Part shown: one piece after another, positions 45,254 through 56,659 of the stretch
Layout of the letters: the number at the start of each line of letters is the position of its first letter
How positions within the stretch are numbered: the stretch's first letter is position 1
From: Symbiodinium natans
Taxonomy: Eukaryota; Sar; Dinophyceae; Suessiales; Symbiodiniaceae
Direction: 5' to 3'
DNA: 64,000 bases
Assembly: GCA_905221605.1 (NCBI GenBank)
Contig: CAJNDS010002117.1
Location: 537,001-601,000 of the forward strand
Program-made: the position numbers and the translations under genes
The notes under the pieces: model-generated
What the model was told of the DNA's origin: nothing
What the model saw: the letters and a program-made list of their open reading frames with translations, nothing else
Databases searched by the model: none

Positions 45254-46397
45254 CGCAACAACTGTTCAAACAAGAACGGCGTGAACACACGGAAACGGAG
45301 AGTGGCCCTCCTAACCCAAACCGGCCTCACCGTAGTTGGGAGAACGAGTTCCAACTTTTTCGACAAGCACAGCTTGGTAGCGCGGAGAGCGTGAGAACAG
45401 CACCGAGGCAGAGCACATGCTCTCGTGGGCTCTGGAGGGTGCAGGGCTTTTAGAAGGTTTGGGGGTATGGGTCTGGACTTGTCTGCAAGGACTTCAGTGC
45501 ATGCTGGTGGCCTCATACGCAGTTCGCAAGCCGATCACGAGCCCACAAACCTTTCCAGGCAGCAGACCCAGCAAGCATCTAGATAACTTTGCAAATTTGT
45601 GTAGCACGCACATCCAGGGTGTCTTCACAGATGTTCTTTCTCAAACCACTGAAATCCCAAGGCCCCAGACCCCGGAAACCATAACAATGGTCCCGCAACT
45701 GAGCAAAGGACATTGCCATCCAACCTCGGTGGGCAGAAAGGAGAGGCCGAGGCATCTGCCGTAAGCTTATCCACTGACTTCTTTGGAGATCAACTCATCA
45801 CACGGCACATGCGGTCCACTGCATCTGCTAGGCTTCATTTTGGGCTGCTAACCTTGATATTTCGAAGCTCTGAGAGTATGACGAGGCCATTCCTTCACCT
45901 TCACCGACCTTCTGATCCTCCCAAGTTCAAGATGCATGTGTCAAGTTCCAGACGCCGCAAAGCACCTAGACACGAACTCCCCAACACGATCAGACCAATG
46001 ATCGGTGAATGTGATTGCTCTCAGCATCTGGCCAGCTTCCACTCGGAGATCACCTCTCCAGCTTCGAGGGTAGTGACCCTTAATATTCCACGCCGTTCGG
46101 GACTTCAGGAAGGGAGTTTCCAGCTCTAAAGGGTTATTGTTGGCAGTCGCTGCCGTCTCAGAATCACAACGCCACCACAACCACCACTGCTACTCCGCTC
46201 GAAGATGCTTAAGACACGCGAACTCCTGAATCCACACCCGCGGCCATGCTCAGGGACGTGCCTCCGGTACTTGGGCGTAGTGGCCACCCTGGCAAAGTTC
46301 GCCACACGTGTCCGCCAGAATTGACCTTCAACGTCGTTTTTCTGAGGGCTTGAGTGGCCGGGCATGCACTTAAATTTGAAGGAGTTGCATTGTAAGG
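45254..46397. other. No confident gene
   Basis: Minus frames 45516-45160 and 46180-45941 are open but lack motifs. 46512-46126 is open for 128 codons, Arg-rich, and overlaps the better frame at 46398-46640. Confidence 0.3.
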
Positions 46398-46640
46398 TCA
46401 AAACGCGGCCACCGGCGCCATGTAGGGACGGGCCTCGGCGGAGAATGCCGCGCACTTTTGTGTGTTCCGGTGCATCCATCTCCCTTCGAGCTCTACGTCT
46501 TCGATCTTCCACGATCTTCCAATGCTCATCAGGTTCTGATGCGATAGCATCTTGTCAGCAGCTTCATCTGAGGACACCGCGTTGTAGACTTGCAGCAAGC
46601 CCCTTGCAATACAGCCGTCCCGGAGGCAGCGCACAAAGCT
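46398..46640 (-). CDS. Candidate exon, unknown
   Basis: The minus frame reads FVRCLRDGCIARGLLQVYNA, then VSSDEAADKMLSHQNLMSIG and KIEDVELEGRWMHRNTQK. Composition is natural, with an alpha-helical feel. No junctions are certain; the frame ends at 46398. Confidence 0.35.
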   Translation of the reverse strand, partial: SFVRCLRDGCIARGLLQVYNAVSSDEAADKMLSHQNLMSIGRSWKIEDVELEGRWMHRNTQKCAAFSAEARPYMAPVAAF

Positions 46641-46929
46641 TTGCTACGCTAACTGTCATGCAACCGGTAATTTCGGGGAGCCCTTAAGTCCAACTCTCAT
46701 ACACTAAACACCATGAGCCCGAATCCCTTGACTTTACCATCGTTCCAGTCGGCACAATCACCGTGTTGAGGCTCTGCCTGCCCAGCTTGGACACAACCTC
46801 GCTGGCCAAAGCCTCATGGCCATTGCCACCCTGGCATGGGCGCGTGATCTTCGGATCATGGGAGGCTGAGGCTTATTCTCCACCCTCGACCCGCCCGGGT
46901 CTCCAAACCCAGTGCCCGCACTCGGTGAA

Positions 46930-47230
46930 CCCCCGCAAGGTATTCTGAAGTGGCCAGTCTTGGAGACTTCCACTGAAAGTCCCGCCGAGTATCCCTGAAG
47001 GGCCCATGCCGGGAACATCCCGCCGATAGCCCTGGTGCCCTCCCCAGAAATCCACAAAATCCAGCAGATAATCTCGCCACATCTCGCCCTATCCCTGAGA
47101 TTTTCGCAGATATTTTTGGAGTGCGAAGAATCCGACGGGGCGTTCCGCCGAGCCGAGTGCTCGACCCCAAAGAATTTGCGAGAATCCACAGAGAATCCCT
47201 GAAGTGCCCCACCCCAGGCAGAGAATCCTG
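46930..47230. repeat. Dispersed short repeat family (GAATCCCTGAAGTGCCC)
   Basis: Phrases like 'tccctgaagggccc', 'gagaatccctgaagtgcccc' and 'cccgccgagtatccctgaag' recur several times here and again at 47652-47720 ('tctgaagtgcccagcccgag'). It looks like a degraded short repeat family. Confidence 0.5.
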
Positions 47231-47459
47231 ATGAGAATTTACACCACCCCTCCCCTCACCAAAGTATTCACGCCTTGTTCAACCCTCCTTGATTCCAAGC
47301 CAGGCCAACCACAGCTGCGGTGAGGCATCAGACTTCAGACCATAGAACATACGTGTTCTTCCCACACGAGTCCATCTTAGAGTCAGACCAGAGCGTCAGC
47401 CCCTACAGTTCCTGTTTTTCATACTGAGCTGACTTGCAAGAACCGTACAAGAAGTCATT

Positions 47460-47870
47460 CTATATCGAACGCAAGGAAGACAAAACAAGGTCACCAGGCT
47501 TTACCAAAGGCCTGAGTTCTACATCCAAGTTGCCGGCGCAAAAACCCATAAAACGACCTAGTTGCACCTGCATTTTGCCGTTTCGCAACTCACAGATACA
47601 TCTCCAGGACTTCGTAGTGACTCCAAACACATAGGGGAGGCTCCGGCCTGAGAGAATCCCGTGGGCCGAATTTTTCTGAAGTGCCCAGCCCGAGATCCCG
47701 CTCAGATTCCCAGGCAGAGAACCCCACGTAAGCTCGGAGCTCGCCACGACCACCGGCCAGTAACTCTTGGATCTTCTGGCCATTATGGACAGTAAGGCCG
47801 TGCATGCATGTTACAAGCCCTCGTCTGAGAGTCAACACCCTTGATTCGGGTGACATGCCCTGAAAAAAAC
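47460..47870 (-). CDS. Candidate exons, weak UPF0301/AlgH-like motif
   Basis: After ggttttttcag|GGC (an ideal acceptor near 47870) the frame reads MSPESRVLTLRRGLVTCMHG, then LTVHNGQKIQELLAGG and GELRAYVGFSAWESERDL. 'LR.YVGFSAWE..RDL' recalls the AlgH/DUF179 signature (..vGyaGW..gQLe), but the key Gly-Trp is Ala-Trp. A second segment (47640-47460) reads SWRCICELRNGKMQVQLGRF to a stop at 47460; its joining frame is unclear. Confidence 0.35.
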
Positions 47871-48715
47871 CTTAGGTGCCTTCTAAAAACAACATTCGAG
47901 AACAAGAGAAGATTGTTGCTAACAAAAACAACCGCACACGTGCAAAATAGGATTGGGGTATATAATAGTCTCTAATTGCTTCGGCGGCAGCTCGAACTTT
48001 GGGCACGAACACTCTGCTATTTCTACCTCGAAGCCGACACTTACTTTAGTGAGTCGTTCAGCCTCGTCAAGCTACGGCCTGGCCTGGATACACAATTTTC
48101 TCCTATGCACGAAATAGGGTACCCAATGTTCAACGTGGAAGATTGCGTAGATCCCAAGCAGTGAGAGAGCAGATTCGCAGATTCGCATTTCGCGTGTCGC
48201 GTGCTCCGAAAGCGATGACAGTTACGCATTTCGCGTGCCCAGATGTCCAAAAGCGATGACCGCCGGCCGCGCGGAGACATCGACATACATTTCCTTACTC
48301 TTGACGTTGGAAGCCCTTAGTGTTGACAAACTGTTTGGGTAACATAAACTTGTACTTTGAGATGCATCGACCACCAAAACCCTGAATTCACCTGCTAAAC
48401 CTCAAACATCTGAAGGTGAAACCTGATCCGATGCCTGTGCCGCGGGTTTGTGCCGAAGGCTGCCGGCCTGTCGCAAACATTTCGCAAAAAGGCCCGGAAT
48501 TTGCTGCTCATTTGTGTCGGCATCTCTTATCAGGTGGGAGGAGCGTAGGTCGGCAGCTACAGATAATTCCTACAAATAACAGCATCTCCTCCGCAGTCAA
48601 ATAGGAATGCAGGTATTTGCTCCATATGTCAATAAGCTCAAAGGAAACCTCTACTGCTTCCTACTACTACGACGTACTACTACGACGGCACGACCACGAC
48701 TGCGACTACTACACA
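47871..48715. other. No gene recognised
   Basis: Short frames only; 'cgcatttcgcgtg' recurs at 48185 and 48217. A short cta/cga trinucleotide run lies at 48660-48715. Confidence 0.35.
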
Positions 48716-49263
48716 TCACGCTCCCTCACAAGCCGCCCCCATCCCCTGCCAAGCGCTAGGATGCGCCAGGTCCAGCACCCTGATGCCAAACGGCAAACCA
48801 TTCACAAACCCAAACATATAGAGTACTAAGCGGCAGTATCTCTCCAATTCGAGCACATAGTTTTTTCCTTGGCAGCGAATCTCTTGGAGATTTGCTGAGG
48901 CGCCGCGGGCTCGGCGGCAGTGGATGCTGTGGGGGCTGTCTTTGCAGTCTTTGCAGTCTTTGCACCAAGCCCTCCTAGCAGTCCTAGCACAAAGTCCCCC
49001 AGTTGGAGAAATGTGGAGAGAGAGCCCCCACATATGTCAGATGCAAGCATCTGGTGGTTGTCTCAGCTCGTCCCGGTGGGTGGGTATGCTTCGGGGCCTG
49101 CAGCAGGAATCAGGATTTCTGGAAATGACCTGGGCAGAAGCCACGAAGCATGGACTGGGACGAGCTGGGGGTTACGGTACCTGCGTCCCACCACCATGAT
49201 GAGTCTTTGCATTAAAGCCACATTTCCCATGAGATGCTCGGGGCTTGCACGCTTTTTGGACAT
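48716..49263 (-). CDS. Gene start with Ala-rich second exon, unknown
   Basis: Exon one has an ATG at 49263 (MSKKRASPEHLMGNVALMQR, then LIMVVG) and ends at a clear donor, CGCAG|GTACCG. A later minus segment (49050-48850) reads GGSLSTFLQLGDFVLGLLGG then LGAKTAKTAKTA, and a Pro/Ala-rich stretch with PAAPQQISKRFAAKEK. The hydrophobic helix followed by a Lys/Ala/Thr-rich linker suggests a membrane-attached protein. A third minus frame overlaps the 3' part (to 48716), so the C-terminus is uncertain. Confidence 0.4.
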
Positions 49264-49782
49264 CGTAAGACTCTAAGGAGTCATCACTTGGCGTATCTTG
49301 GCGTGGCACCGCCGCCGAGGGATCAGGGTTCTGGATGTGGATAATAACTTCGCAGCCTCAAACTGCGGTGTGAGCGGTGGGCTCTTCAGCTCCAACCATG
49401 AGAACCACGAAACTTGAACAGTTGAGCACAAAACAGACAGCTACTCCATCATGGTTCGAAGAGACAAGTAGCAGACAGACACACTAGTAATTATCCTGGA
49501 ACCTGAGCTGATTCACTGACTGCGCAGGCAGGTGAGACCATAGTCTACGTCGCACAAGCTACTGTACGACGACCCAGAGCGAGGTCACGCAACTGGATGA
49601 TGCTAGAGAGGGCTGTTTTTGCCCGATACGCCAAAAGGTTAAGGCCAAGTGCCTTGGCACTATGAGCGCCTTTAGTGCGCCTTTGATTGTCCAACGGGCT
49701 CAGGATTCAAGCATGATGTGGAAGGGATGTTGAAGGGGGAGGCAGAGTCAATGCTGTAGTGGCTGGGGGCGTGCTTCAAGAG
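49264..49782. other. No gene recognised
   Basis: Probable spacer between two minus-strand genes. Nothing repeated or structured seen. Confidence 0.35.
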
Positions 49783-50043
49783 TCAGAGTGGTTCAGCAGA
49801 GCATGGCACGAACTCTATTTCGAGAAGCTCAGCAAGATCCCACATCACATCAGCGAGCATGCCGAGATCCCACCTCAGGCAACAGCCAATTTGCAACGGC
49901 CCTCTACAAGGCAGCAAGGCTAGATCGGTCTGGCACCAAAAAACCCAAAATGGCTCGGAAATCGCCGTAAACGAAACCCAAATACTAACACCGAACTCCT
50001 CAGATTCTTCGCAACCCTCTGAACCTCGTACTGCCTCTGCCAT
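49783..50043 (-). CDS. Small ORF with ATG, unknown (86 codons)
   Basis: It starts MAEAVRGSEGCEESEEFG and ends LADVMWDLAELLEIEFVPC then SAEPL-stop. The acidic N- and C-terminal parts look like protein. The middle (WVSFTAISEPFWVFW) is hydrophobic and could be an intron, since a G|GTGTTAG donor-like site follows EEF. Confidence 0.35.
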   Translation of the reverse strand: MAEAVRGSEGCEESEEFGVSIWVSFTAISEPFWVFWCQTDLALLPCRGPLQIGCCLRWDLGMLADVMWDLAELLEIEFVPCSAEPL

Positions 50044-50069
50044 GCGACCCCCCCCTCCTCAAAAGCGTT

Positions 50070-50436
50070 CTAGATTCTGGTTCCTTGCTTGCCTCTCCTT
50101 GAGGTCAGGCTTGGGGTTAGGTTAGGGGCTTTTTCGGTAAACTGAGCTATCGTCTCAGAGCACGCCCCATAACCGCGCGTAGTCGTAGCCAATGTAACCA
50201 CAAGTTTCCAATGATCGATCAAGATGCACACCGGTCCGCTGCCAGATGCAGAAGTCTGCAAGAAGACTTGGCCTTGCTCTGTGTGAAATGACTGAAATGA
50301 CGGTAGACAAACAGATGTGAGTTGACAAAAAGGAAAAGCTCTGCCGAGGGCCTCGGCCCTCTTTGAGTTGGAAAGTAATCTGAGCTCGGAGATTCGATTG
50401 AATGCTGGGTTTACAACTTGATGACACAATCGGCAC
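50070..50436 (-). CDS. Candidate exon(s), unknown
   Basis: The minus frame reads NPAFNRISELRLLSNSKRAE then ALGRAF, and further on GSGPVCILIDHWKLVVTLAT before a basic tail and stop at 50070. Composition is natural; there are no motifs. Confidence 0.3.
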
Positions 50437-50470
50437 TATCCCTGCAATTCTTGAGAAGCTCGCAAGTTGA

Positions 50471-51357
50471 TCACCTTCTTGTCCTCAACACTCCCATCTG
50501 ATTCACGTCTGCAGTACAGTTACTGTACCACAAGCCCAAACTCCACCCCAAACTCCCTAGGCCACATCTTTGCCAAGCGTCGAGTGGACTCCAGGATTGG
50601 AATGGAAAGTGACATCTGCTCCGGTGCCTTCCGCATGACGGGTTAGAAGAGCCAGGGTGCAGGGAGCAGCACACTAGCAGAAAAACCGGGGGTGCAACAT
50701 AAAGTGTTCTTCGGAGGCAGACGACAGCATGCATCACGAAGGATGCTGGCAGAGCTGGTAGGACACGGAGCCGATTGGACTGACTCTGAGACGGGGTGTC
50801 TGTAGACTGCATGTGCAGGCACAGTGCCAAGCAGGGCAACGTATGCCAACAGGGCAAATGATGAGAGTCATAGATAACTTCGAAGGCCTGTCCCACTCCC
50901 AGTATGGATGTGCAGCAGGCCGATATTCTCGATGCACAAACAGGAAGGCTGTAGAAAGCGATAACTACGACGGAAAGCATCCAGAGGAAAAATTCCTTTC
51001 CCCGACTTGGAATTTTATCAGAACTGGAACGTGGAAGATGCTCGATTCTTCTGCCATCACAAACAGTCGTCGAACTGGCTGTCAATTCACAGGTGATTGG
51101 GATTGCTCCGCCTGCCTTTTGTTGAGGCCAGTAGCTGTGGCCTTTGTGCCTGCTGAAGTAGGGACTGGCCTTTGCCCAAGTTCCTTGGCAAAGATCAACC
51201 CTCTTTCTTGGTCTCGCAAGGTTGTCACCTTCGTGAAACGCACGCTGAACCTTTGGATACCAGTTGCCCTGCCCACTTGTCTCTTGATGCTTGGGTGACT
51301 TTGACAAGAACCAAAGATGTCACCAAACCGTTGCATGCTGCCAGAAAAGCGGAACAC
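50471..51357 (-). CDS. Long open frames, coding uncertain
   Basis: One minus frame is open for 278 codons (51307-50471) but is Cys/Ser-rich without domain. An overlapping minus frame (51357-51082) reads RATGIQRFSVRFTKVTTLRD then QERGLIFAKELGQRPVPTSA, which looks more like real protein. A plus frame (50813-51298) is also open. At most one is real; I prefer the 51357-51082 minus frame as an exon. Confidence 0.3.
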
Positions 51358-51549
51358 TTGTCTGAAAGATGTTTTTTGAGCTCTTAAAACGCTGGTTCGT
51401 CTAGAAAGTTGTCATGAAAAGAACTGGCTGGTGGCTAGAATCAGACGACCTCTCCAGGAGCGGCCATCTTCGGGATGCAAGCAAGTTCCAAAGTGCCAAG
51501 AGCAAAGTGCACTGTTCCTGAGCTTCTTAGCAAGACAAGCCTGAAAATC

Positions 51550-53413
51550 TTAAGCCACGGGGCGGTGTATTAACCGACCCGGTGTTGGTCCATCATGGCG
51601 GAGGTGCGTCATTTTTCCTAATGCTCTGGCGACTCGAGTCCAAACTGTAAGATAACAGATTAAACTCAGCGTCATTTCCACCCCAGCTTTGCAGCTTCCT
51701 GCGTAACACCGGTCTGTTGACAAGTGGAGCTCGCGCGTTGAAATCCCTGAGAGTTCATACGACAAGGCTAAGTAACCATCTTCGGGCAGGCTGGCTGCAA
51801 AGAAGGCTGCAACGCAAACCTGAGCAAACTTCCTCGAGATGTGGGCAGCTGCACGACATGAAGCTACAAAAGAGACCAACTGTCAGCAAACTCTTGCCCC
51901 ATGTCGTCTGCAGCGTACGTCTTGCACAAGAGGGCACGACACAGGCGAATCACTGCGCATGCTGTCAATGCACAGGGAATTTCCAAGGGACATGCCATGC
52001 TGAATACCACCCTTCTCATGACGACAATGATAACAATGCAGTGAGTGTTCTCTACGCATTTGACAAGCCCATGGAGGTGTATTGGTGTATGATGGGCAGC
52101 AGCAAGAGTACAGTCTGAAATCGGCTGGGCATTTTTGAAGGGGTTGTCAGGCTGCATTTGTCTGAGAAATTTGGTGCTAACTTGGCATGCTTTTGCAGAA
52201 ACTTATCCGCCATTTCGGCGTCGAATGCGAGATCTAGTGCAATGACACACCCCCTGAACTTCAATAGCATCCTACAGGATTGCTGTCGAAGTATAGCCCA
52301 TATGCAGCAAATACCGCGTTTGCCATGGTCTTGGATACACCTTCGAAAATCAACAGCGTTTCAGTTTTGTGCCGACGGCAGCTCCGAAACAAAGCTCCCA
52401 CTCTGGCGACACTCCGACTTTGAGTCAATAGTGTCGTGCCAGGCTTTCTAGTGTTTTTAGACTGCATGGGCAGAGAGTGCAAAATGGGTGGGCGCGAATT
52501 TTGTCAATCTACAACCAGACTTCAAGATGGAACTTATCAGAAGCAGATAGTAACTTAGCATAGTCTGATACCTTGCTTCGGGTTGCGCAATTGATTTGAT
52601 ACTCATGTGGAACTTCATGAAAGTCCAGGAGCTACAATTAGTTTCCATGCGAGTTGAGGTCCTCACAAACAGTCGAAACAAGCAACACGAGTACTGTCAT
52701 TTGACTGCCAACTTACGAGTAGAAGCGAAGACTTCATAAGAACTCTAGTGGAAACACAGCGTGGAATTAACAAACCAAAATCGCCCGGTCACACACACAC
52801 ACACACAGGCAGGCAGACAAACAGACGGACAGGCAGACACTCGACAAATCTCATGCAAGCAGTTCATTCTGGTGGCTCTTCACTTGTCTGCACCCGGGCT
52901 CTCATTAATGCCGGGGCCAAGCGGCATTAGAATCCCGCACAGATTCACACGAACAGCGCTTGCCAATTCACTGAAATCTGAAACCGAACGGCTTTGCGGG
53001 CTACAACTAAACCATTCTTGGGGAGGCCTTCAGGTCCGGCTTTGCAATGAGGAGGGCGGTGAGCCACTTTCCGTACTCGGGCAGCATGCGCTTCCTGGAG
53101 GTGTCGGGTTTTCGGTGAGCCTTGTGAGCTTCGAGTATCACTCTGGTGGCACCAGGCTTTCGCGTGAGTGTGCTTGGATATGAGTACTGGAAAGGTTGGA
53201 GAAAGGCTTGACTAAGGTTTGCAACGCTAGGTTAGGGCAAAAGTAGATGGGGCCGAGCGGAAGTTTCCTGCAAACTCCGCCCCCTTCATTTCTTACTCCG
53301 AGCCGAACCTGCCTCCAGCGCTTAATTGTGGAACTCTGCCCTTCTACACTTTTGACCACAGATTTGTCATACAACTCAAAGGCAGATGCCTCTTTCAAAG
53401 CTCCCAAGCTCAT
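51550..53413 (-). CDS. Multi-exon gene, unknown function
   Basis: Exon one has an ATG at 53413 (MSLGALKEASAFELYDKSVV, then STIKRWRQ) ending at CAG|GTTCGG. Later minus segments, in order: FSELASAVRVNLCGILMPLG (near 52960), LLDFHEVPHEYQINCATRSK (after ttgtag near 52632), KAWHDTIDSKSECRQSGSFV (52440), TLLIFEGVSKTMANAVFAAY (52355), RGCVIALDLAFDAEMADKFL (52240), FSMACPLEIPCALTACAVIR (52010) and VCVAAFFAASLPEDGYLALS (51820). All have ordinary globular composition on one strand and are separated by short gaps, typical of exons here. I do not recognise the protein. Several joins need small introns I could not fix. The C-terminus near 51550 is tentative. Confidence 0.5.
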
Positions 53414-53460
53414 AGCAACTGAGGCTTAAATTACTCGAGCCCTCTAAAGCCCGAAGAGCC

Positions 53461-53945
53461 CTAAAGCCTCCAGCCGAGCCACACCAGCCCATGGCCCGTG
53501 TACATGCCATTGTTGAGAGGCTCGTATGTGAACTTCACAACGAAAACTTGTTCCTGGCGAAGGCTGCAGTTTGGCGCTTGCTCGGATGCAATCAGGCAAC
53601 ACTACCCCGGCGGGGACCCGTTCTTGCTCGCAGGACGTGTGTTGGGGATCTCCAGCCGAACCTTTCGGCCCCGAAGGCACTGTCCATGCGGCTGCCCATC
53701 CTAAAGGTCTGTATGTGGGTTATATGGAAGCGCATAGACCTCCGCTTCAGAAACCACATTCCGAAATTCTGAGGAAGCGTATTATGCATTCCTTGGGCCT
53801 CGAGCTGGAGCCCAAACCACTTACCAGGGCCACTGCTTCCCCAGCTGCGCCTTGCGAACGGCCTTCTGCAGCCTGTCCTCAGGGATGCCCTTGCCTGCTC
53901 CAGATGTTTTCCTACTTTTGTTTTTGGGGTTGTGCTCCAGTGCAC
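53461..53945 (-). CDS. 3' part of a gene ending 47 bp before the next gene
   Basis: An exon near 53945-53825 reads NPKNKSRKTSGAGKGIPEDR then LQKAVRKAQLGKQWP and ends at a perfect donor, CTG|GTAAGT. The next exon begins at 53700 after acctttag|GAT (AG|G): DGQPHGQCLRGRKVRLEIPN. The last begins near 53531 after cttcgccag|GAA: EQVFVVKFTYEPLNNGMYTG then HGLVWLGWRL, stopping at 53461-53463. A phase-0 join needs the middle exon to end at AAG|GTTCGG. The Lys/Arg-rich first part suggests a nucleic-acid or nuclear protein. A 93-codon plus frame (53491-53772) overlaps and also looks natural, so strand choice is not certain. Confidence 0.4.
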
Positions 53946-55259
53946 TGATTCAAAACGACAACTTGAAACCGCTGGGCAGGTCCCCGCCTTTCGCGAAATC
54001 CCAGGCATTTCTGTAGTTCCTCGGGCGTAACTCTCGAGATCGAACAACCCCCAGGCTCCAAGCAATGGGAAGAGCAACGGGGCCGTCCTCTTTCTCAGAC
54101 AAAGTGATCCCCTCCTCCCTCCCTTTCTTAAAGAATCGACACTAGGTACGGGCTTCGATTGCGCTAGCCGTCTGCCTTTTCTGCTCCCCCCTCTCCCTGG
54201 GAGGTCCGCATCAGCCCAGCCAAAGCCAAATCTAACCAAACCATGGTTTAAAAATTGTCCCCCTCGCTTCAAGCAAGACAGGTTGAAAGGCCTGTACTGA
54301 CACTGGGGCCGGGGGGCGGGGAACCAATCCTTTAAAGGCCGATCACGTTTGCCCCCGCCCCAAACAACAGCCCAGACAAAGCCAGCCCAAGCAAGACCTC
54401 ATTCTCGTCCATGGTTTGGTATGTTTACAGCTAAGATGTTTTGGTTCTGCTAGCACGATTCATAGGCAACATAGTCTATTGCAGCGGGACTTTTTTGAAG
54501 TCAAATCGACATGAGATCACAATGAGATTGCTGAGATCTGCTCAAGAAGCCCTATCCAACCCCGATTTTGTCGAACGCCAAGTCCAACGACAGTTCATAC
54601 TTAGACTTAAATATGTGAATATCTGCTCACGGCTCCCGCTATCTATTTCTCGCCCCCGCCCTCCCCCTTATCCTACCGTAACAAGCGGGTCTCAAACAGC
54701 ACCCCTTCCCACCAATACCATTTGGAGGGGTTCTCCTTTGGCTACCTGTGTTCTATTTTGCATGTCTCCCCTGTTGCTCATCAAAGTTGCTGCTCCGTGG
54801 TGGCATGGTCCGCCATGATCAGGGAAGGGCTGTAGGAGGCGACCTAGGTAAGTCCAGAGCCAAAGGGATTTGGGATTTTGAATCCGTGGCTGGCCTAGCA
54901 TAGGTTGTGTTGCTTTGGGATATGGGTGGTCGTGGTTACTACCATGCTATCTTCTTGCGGATCCCAAACAGGCACGAGTGCCTTTGTAAAGTGGACAGCA
55001 GGGAATTTTCCACCAGCCTATCCTCAAGGTTCAACCACAAGCAGTCGAAACATGTCGACACGCAACGACGCAATGTCTGAAGCCTACAAAAGTCTCAAGG
55101 CCCGGGCAGGCATGTAATCCTCAGGGTGGAAGGAGGCGAACGTCACCTCGAAATTCACGATGTCTCCGCTAACTGAAGATATACAAAACCCACTGGGGTG
55201 TTCAATGCAAACCCAACTCGAGCACTGAAGTGGCACACTGGGAACCCCTCAAAAGCTTC
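53946..55259. other. No confident gene
   Basis: Minus frames above 53946 are Arg/Pro-rich without motifs; 5' exons of the preceding gene may be here. Nothing repeated. Confidence 0.3.
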
Positions 55260-55540
55260 ATTTCAACAACAACGCGATTCGATGCATCGTGATTGCGACC
55301 CGTGGAAAAACGAAGCGCGATATTCCTGTTGCGGATCGTTTCGTAGGATGCGCGCTGCAGATTCGGAACACTGGAACACAACGGATTCGAGCACTCCCCC
55401 CGGCGGATTCGCGCACAGATGCATCGTGCACGCGCGATTCAGGCACAGAGGCACCGTGGATTCGCGCACCAACCACCGGCCAATTCGCTAACTGGCCGGG
55501 CGCGATTCGCGCAAACAGGATTCGCACACTGACGTGATAG
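55260..55540. repeat. Degenerate GATTCG(C)GCA repeat
   Basis: The words gattcg, gattcgcgca and gcgcgattcg recur roughly every 15-30 bp about twelve times, opening frames on both strands. A related tract near 17560-17600 uses gccgat words. Confidence 0.6.
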
Positions 55541-56659
55541 CTTCGCGCATAAGCCCCCAAAAGCCGGAAACACCCTCGGACCTGAACACCCTAAGCTTTA
55601 AGGTCTGCGAGACTATGTGGGAGGGAAAGGAGGACAAAAGCGCCAGTGCTTGCATCGCCAGTGCTTCCATCGGCATTCGGCTTTCAAATTTCGTGCGTGC
55701 TTGAACGAATCACCAATGCAACCAATGCATCGCGAGTGCTTGTACCGCCCCCGGGTGCCTTTTTCGGCTGCGATTATGAAATTATGTAGTTTCCGAGCGC
55801 TCGGACCGTGGCCCGCATTCCGAGGATCGCCAAGCACGCGCGCCCCAGGACACGAGCAAAAGTGCTGCAAGCATGCAGATGACTAGTCACTCGTCACACG
55901 CTGAGTTGTTGGAGCTTGCGAATGCTCCACGGACAAATTTCTCACAGTTGCCAAGCTTTGCTTAAGACAACACCCCCGCGAACCGCGAAGAACCTTCTCC
56001 GCTCAAATTGGCACTGCCATGTGGGCAGTCTCGCAATTGCACATGATGTACATGTGACCTCCATGCGGACAAGGTGCATCTTGCTTGGCAAATCTCTTCG
56101 AAAAATTCCTGAGGGCTTGAAAGCTCGTAAAGATGCGCTGGCCCAGACATGCAGGAAAAATGCTATGGCGATTCCTTGCTGTCTATCACCGCAGGAAAAA
56201 ATGCATGGACTCGGGAGCCAAAGAAAAATCGTTCACCTGTGCTCTGGCATGCATGCAGCCATCTCTTCTGCCACCAAGCCACAAATACTCAAATACCGTC
56301 AATGGATCAGATATCTGCTGCGGATCACCCTTCGGTGATTTGGCACAATTATAGCCTGGTGAGAGCGATTGCTGGACATCAGACCCTCTCATAATCTTAA
56401 GAAATTAATAGAAATGGCCCTCGAGGCCAGTAAGGCGCCATGTCAGGTTCTTGTTTACCTCCAAGGCGACATCACGGTCTTGCGAACCGAGATCCCCCGA
56501 AAAGCAGCTCAGCGAACCACCGACATAAGACTCTCGATTCCCGCCCAGAGGTTCTAATTTCAAAGTCAAAAGAAAATGACAGACACAAATCATCACATGC
56601 CAGGTTGCAATTGTACAAACCCAGCATCGGAGTAACTGACGCAACGCTGCCTGTGCGCT
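55541..56659. other. No gene recognised
   Basis: Small frames on both strands without motif support; a 'catcgc(c/g)agtgcttc/gt' phrase recurs near 55650-55745. Confidence 0.3.
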
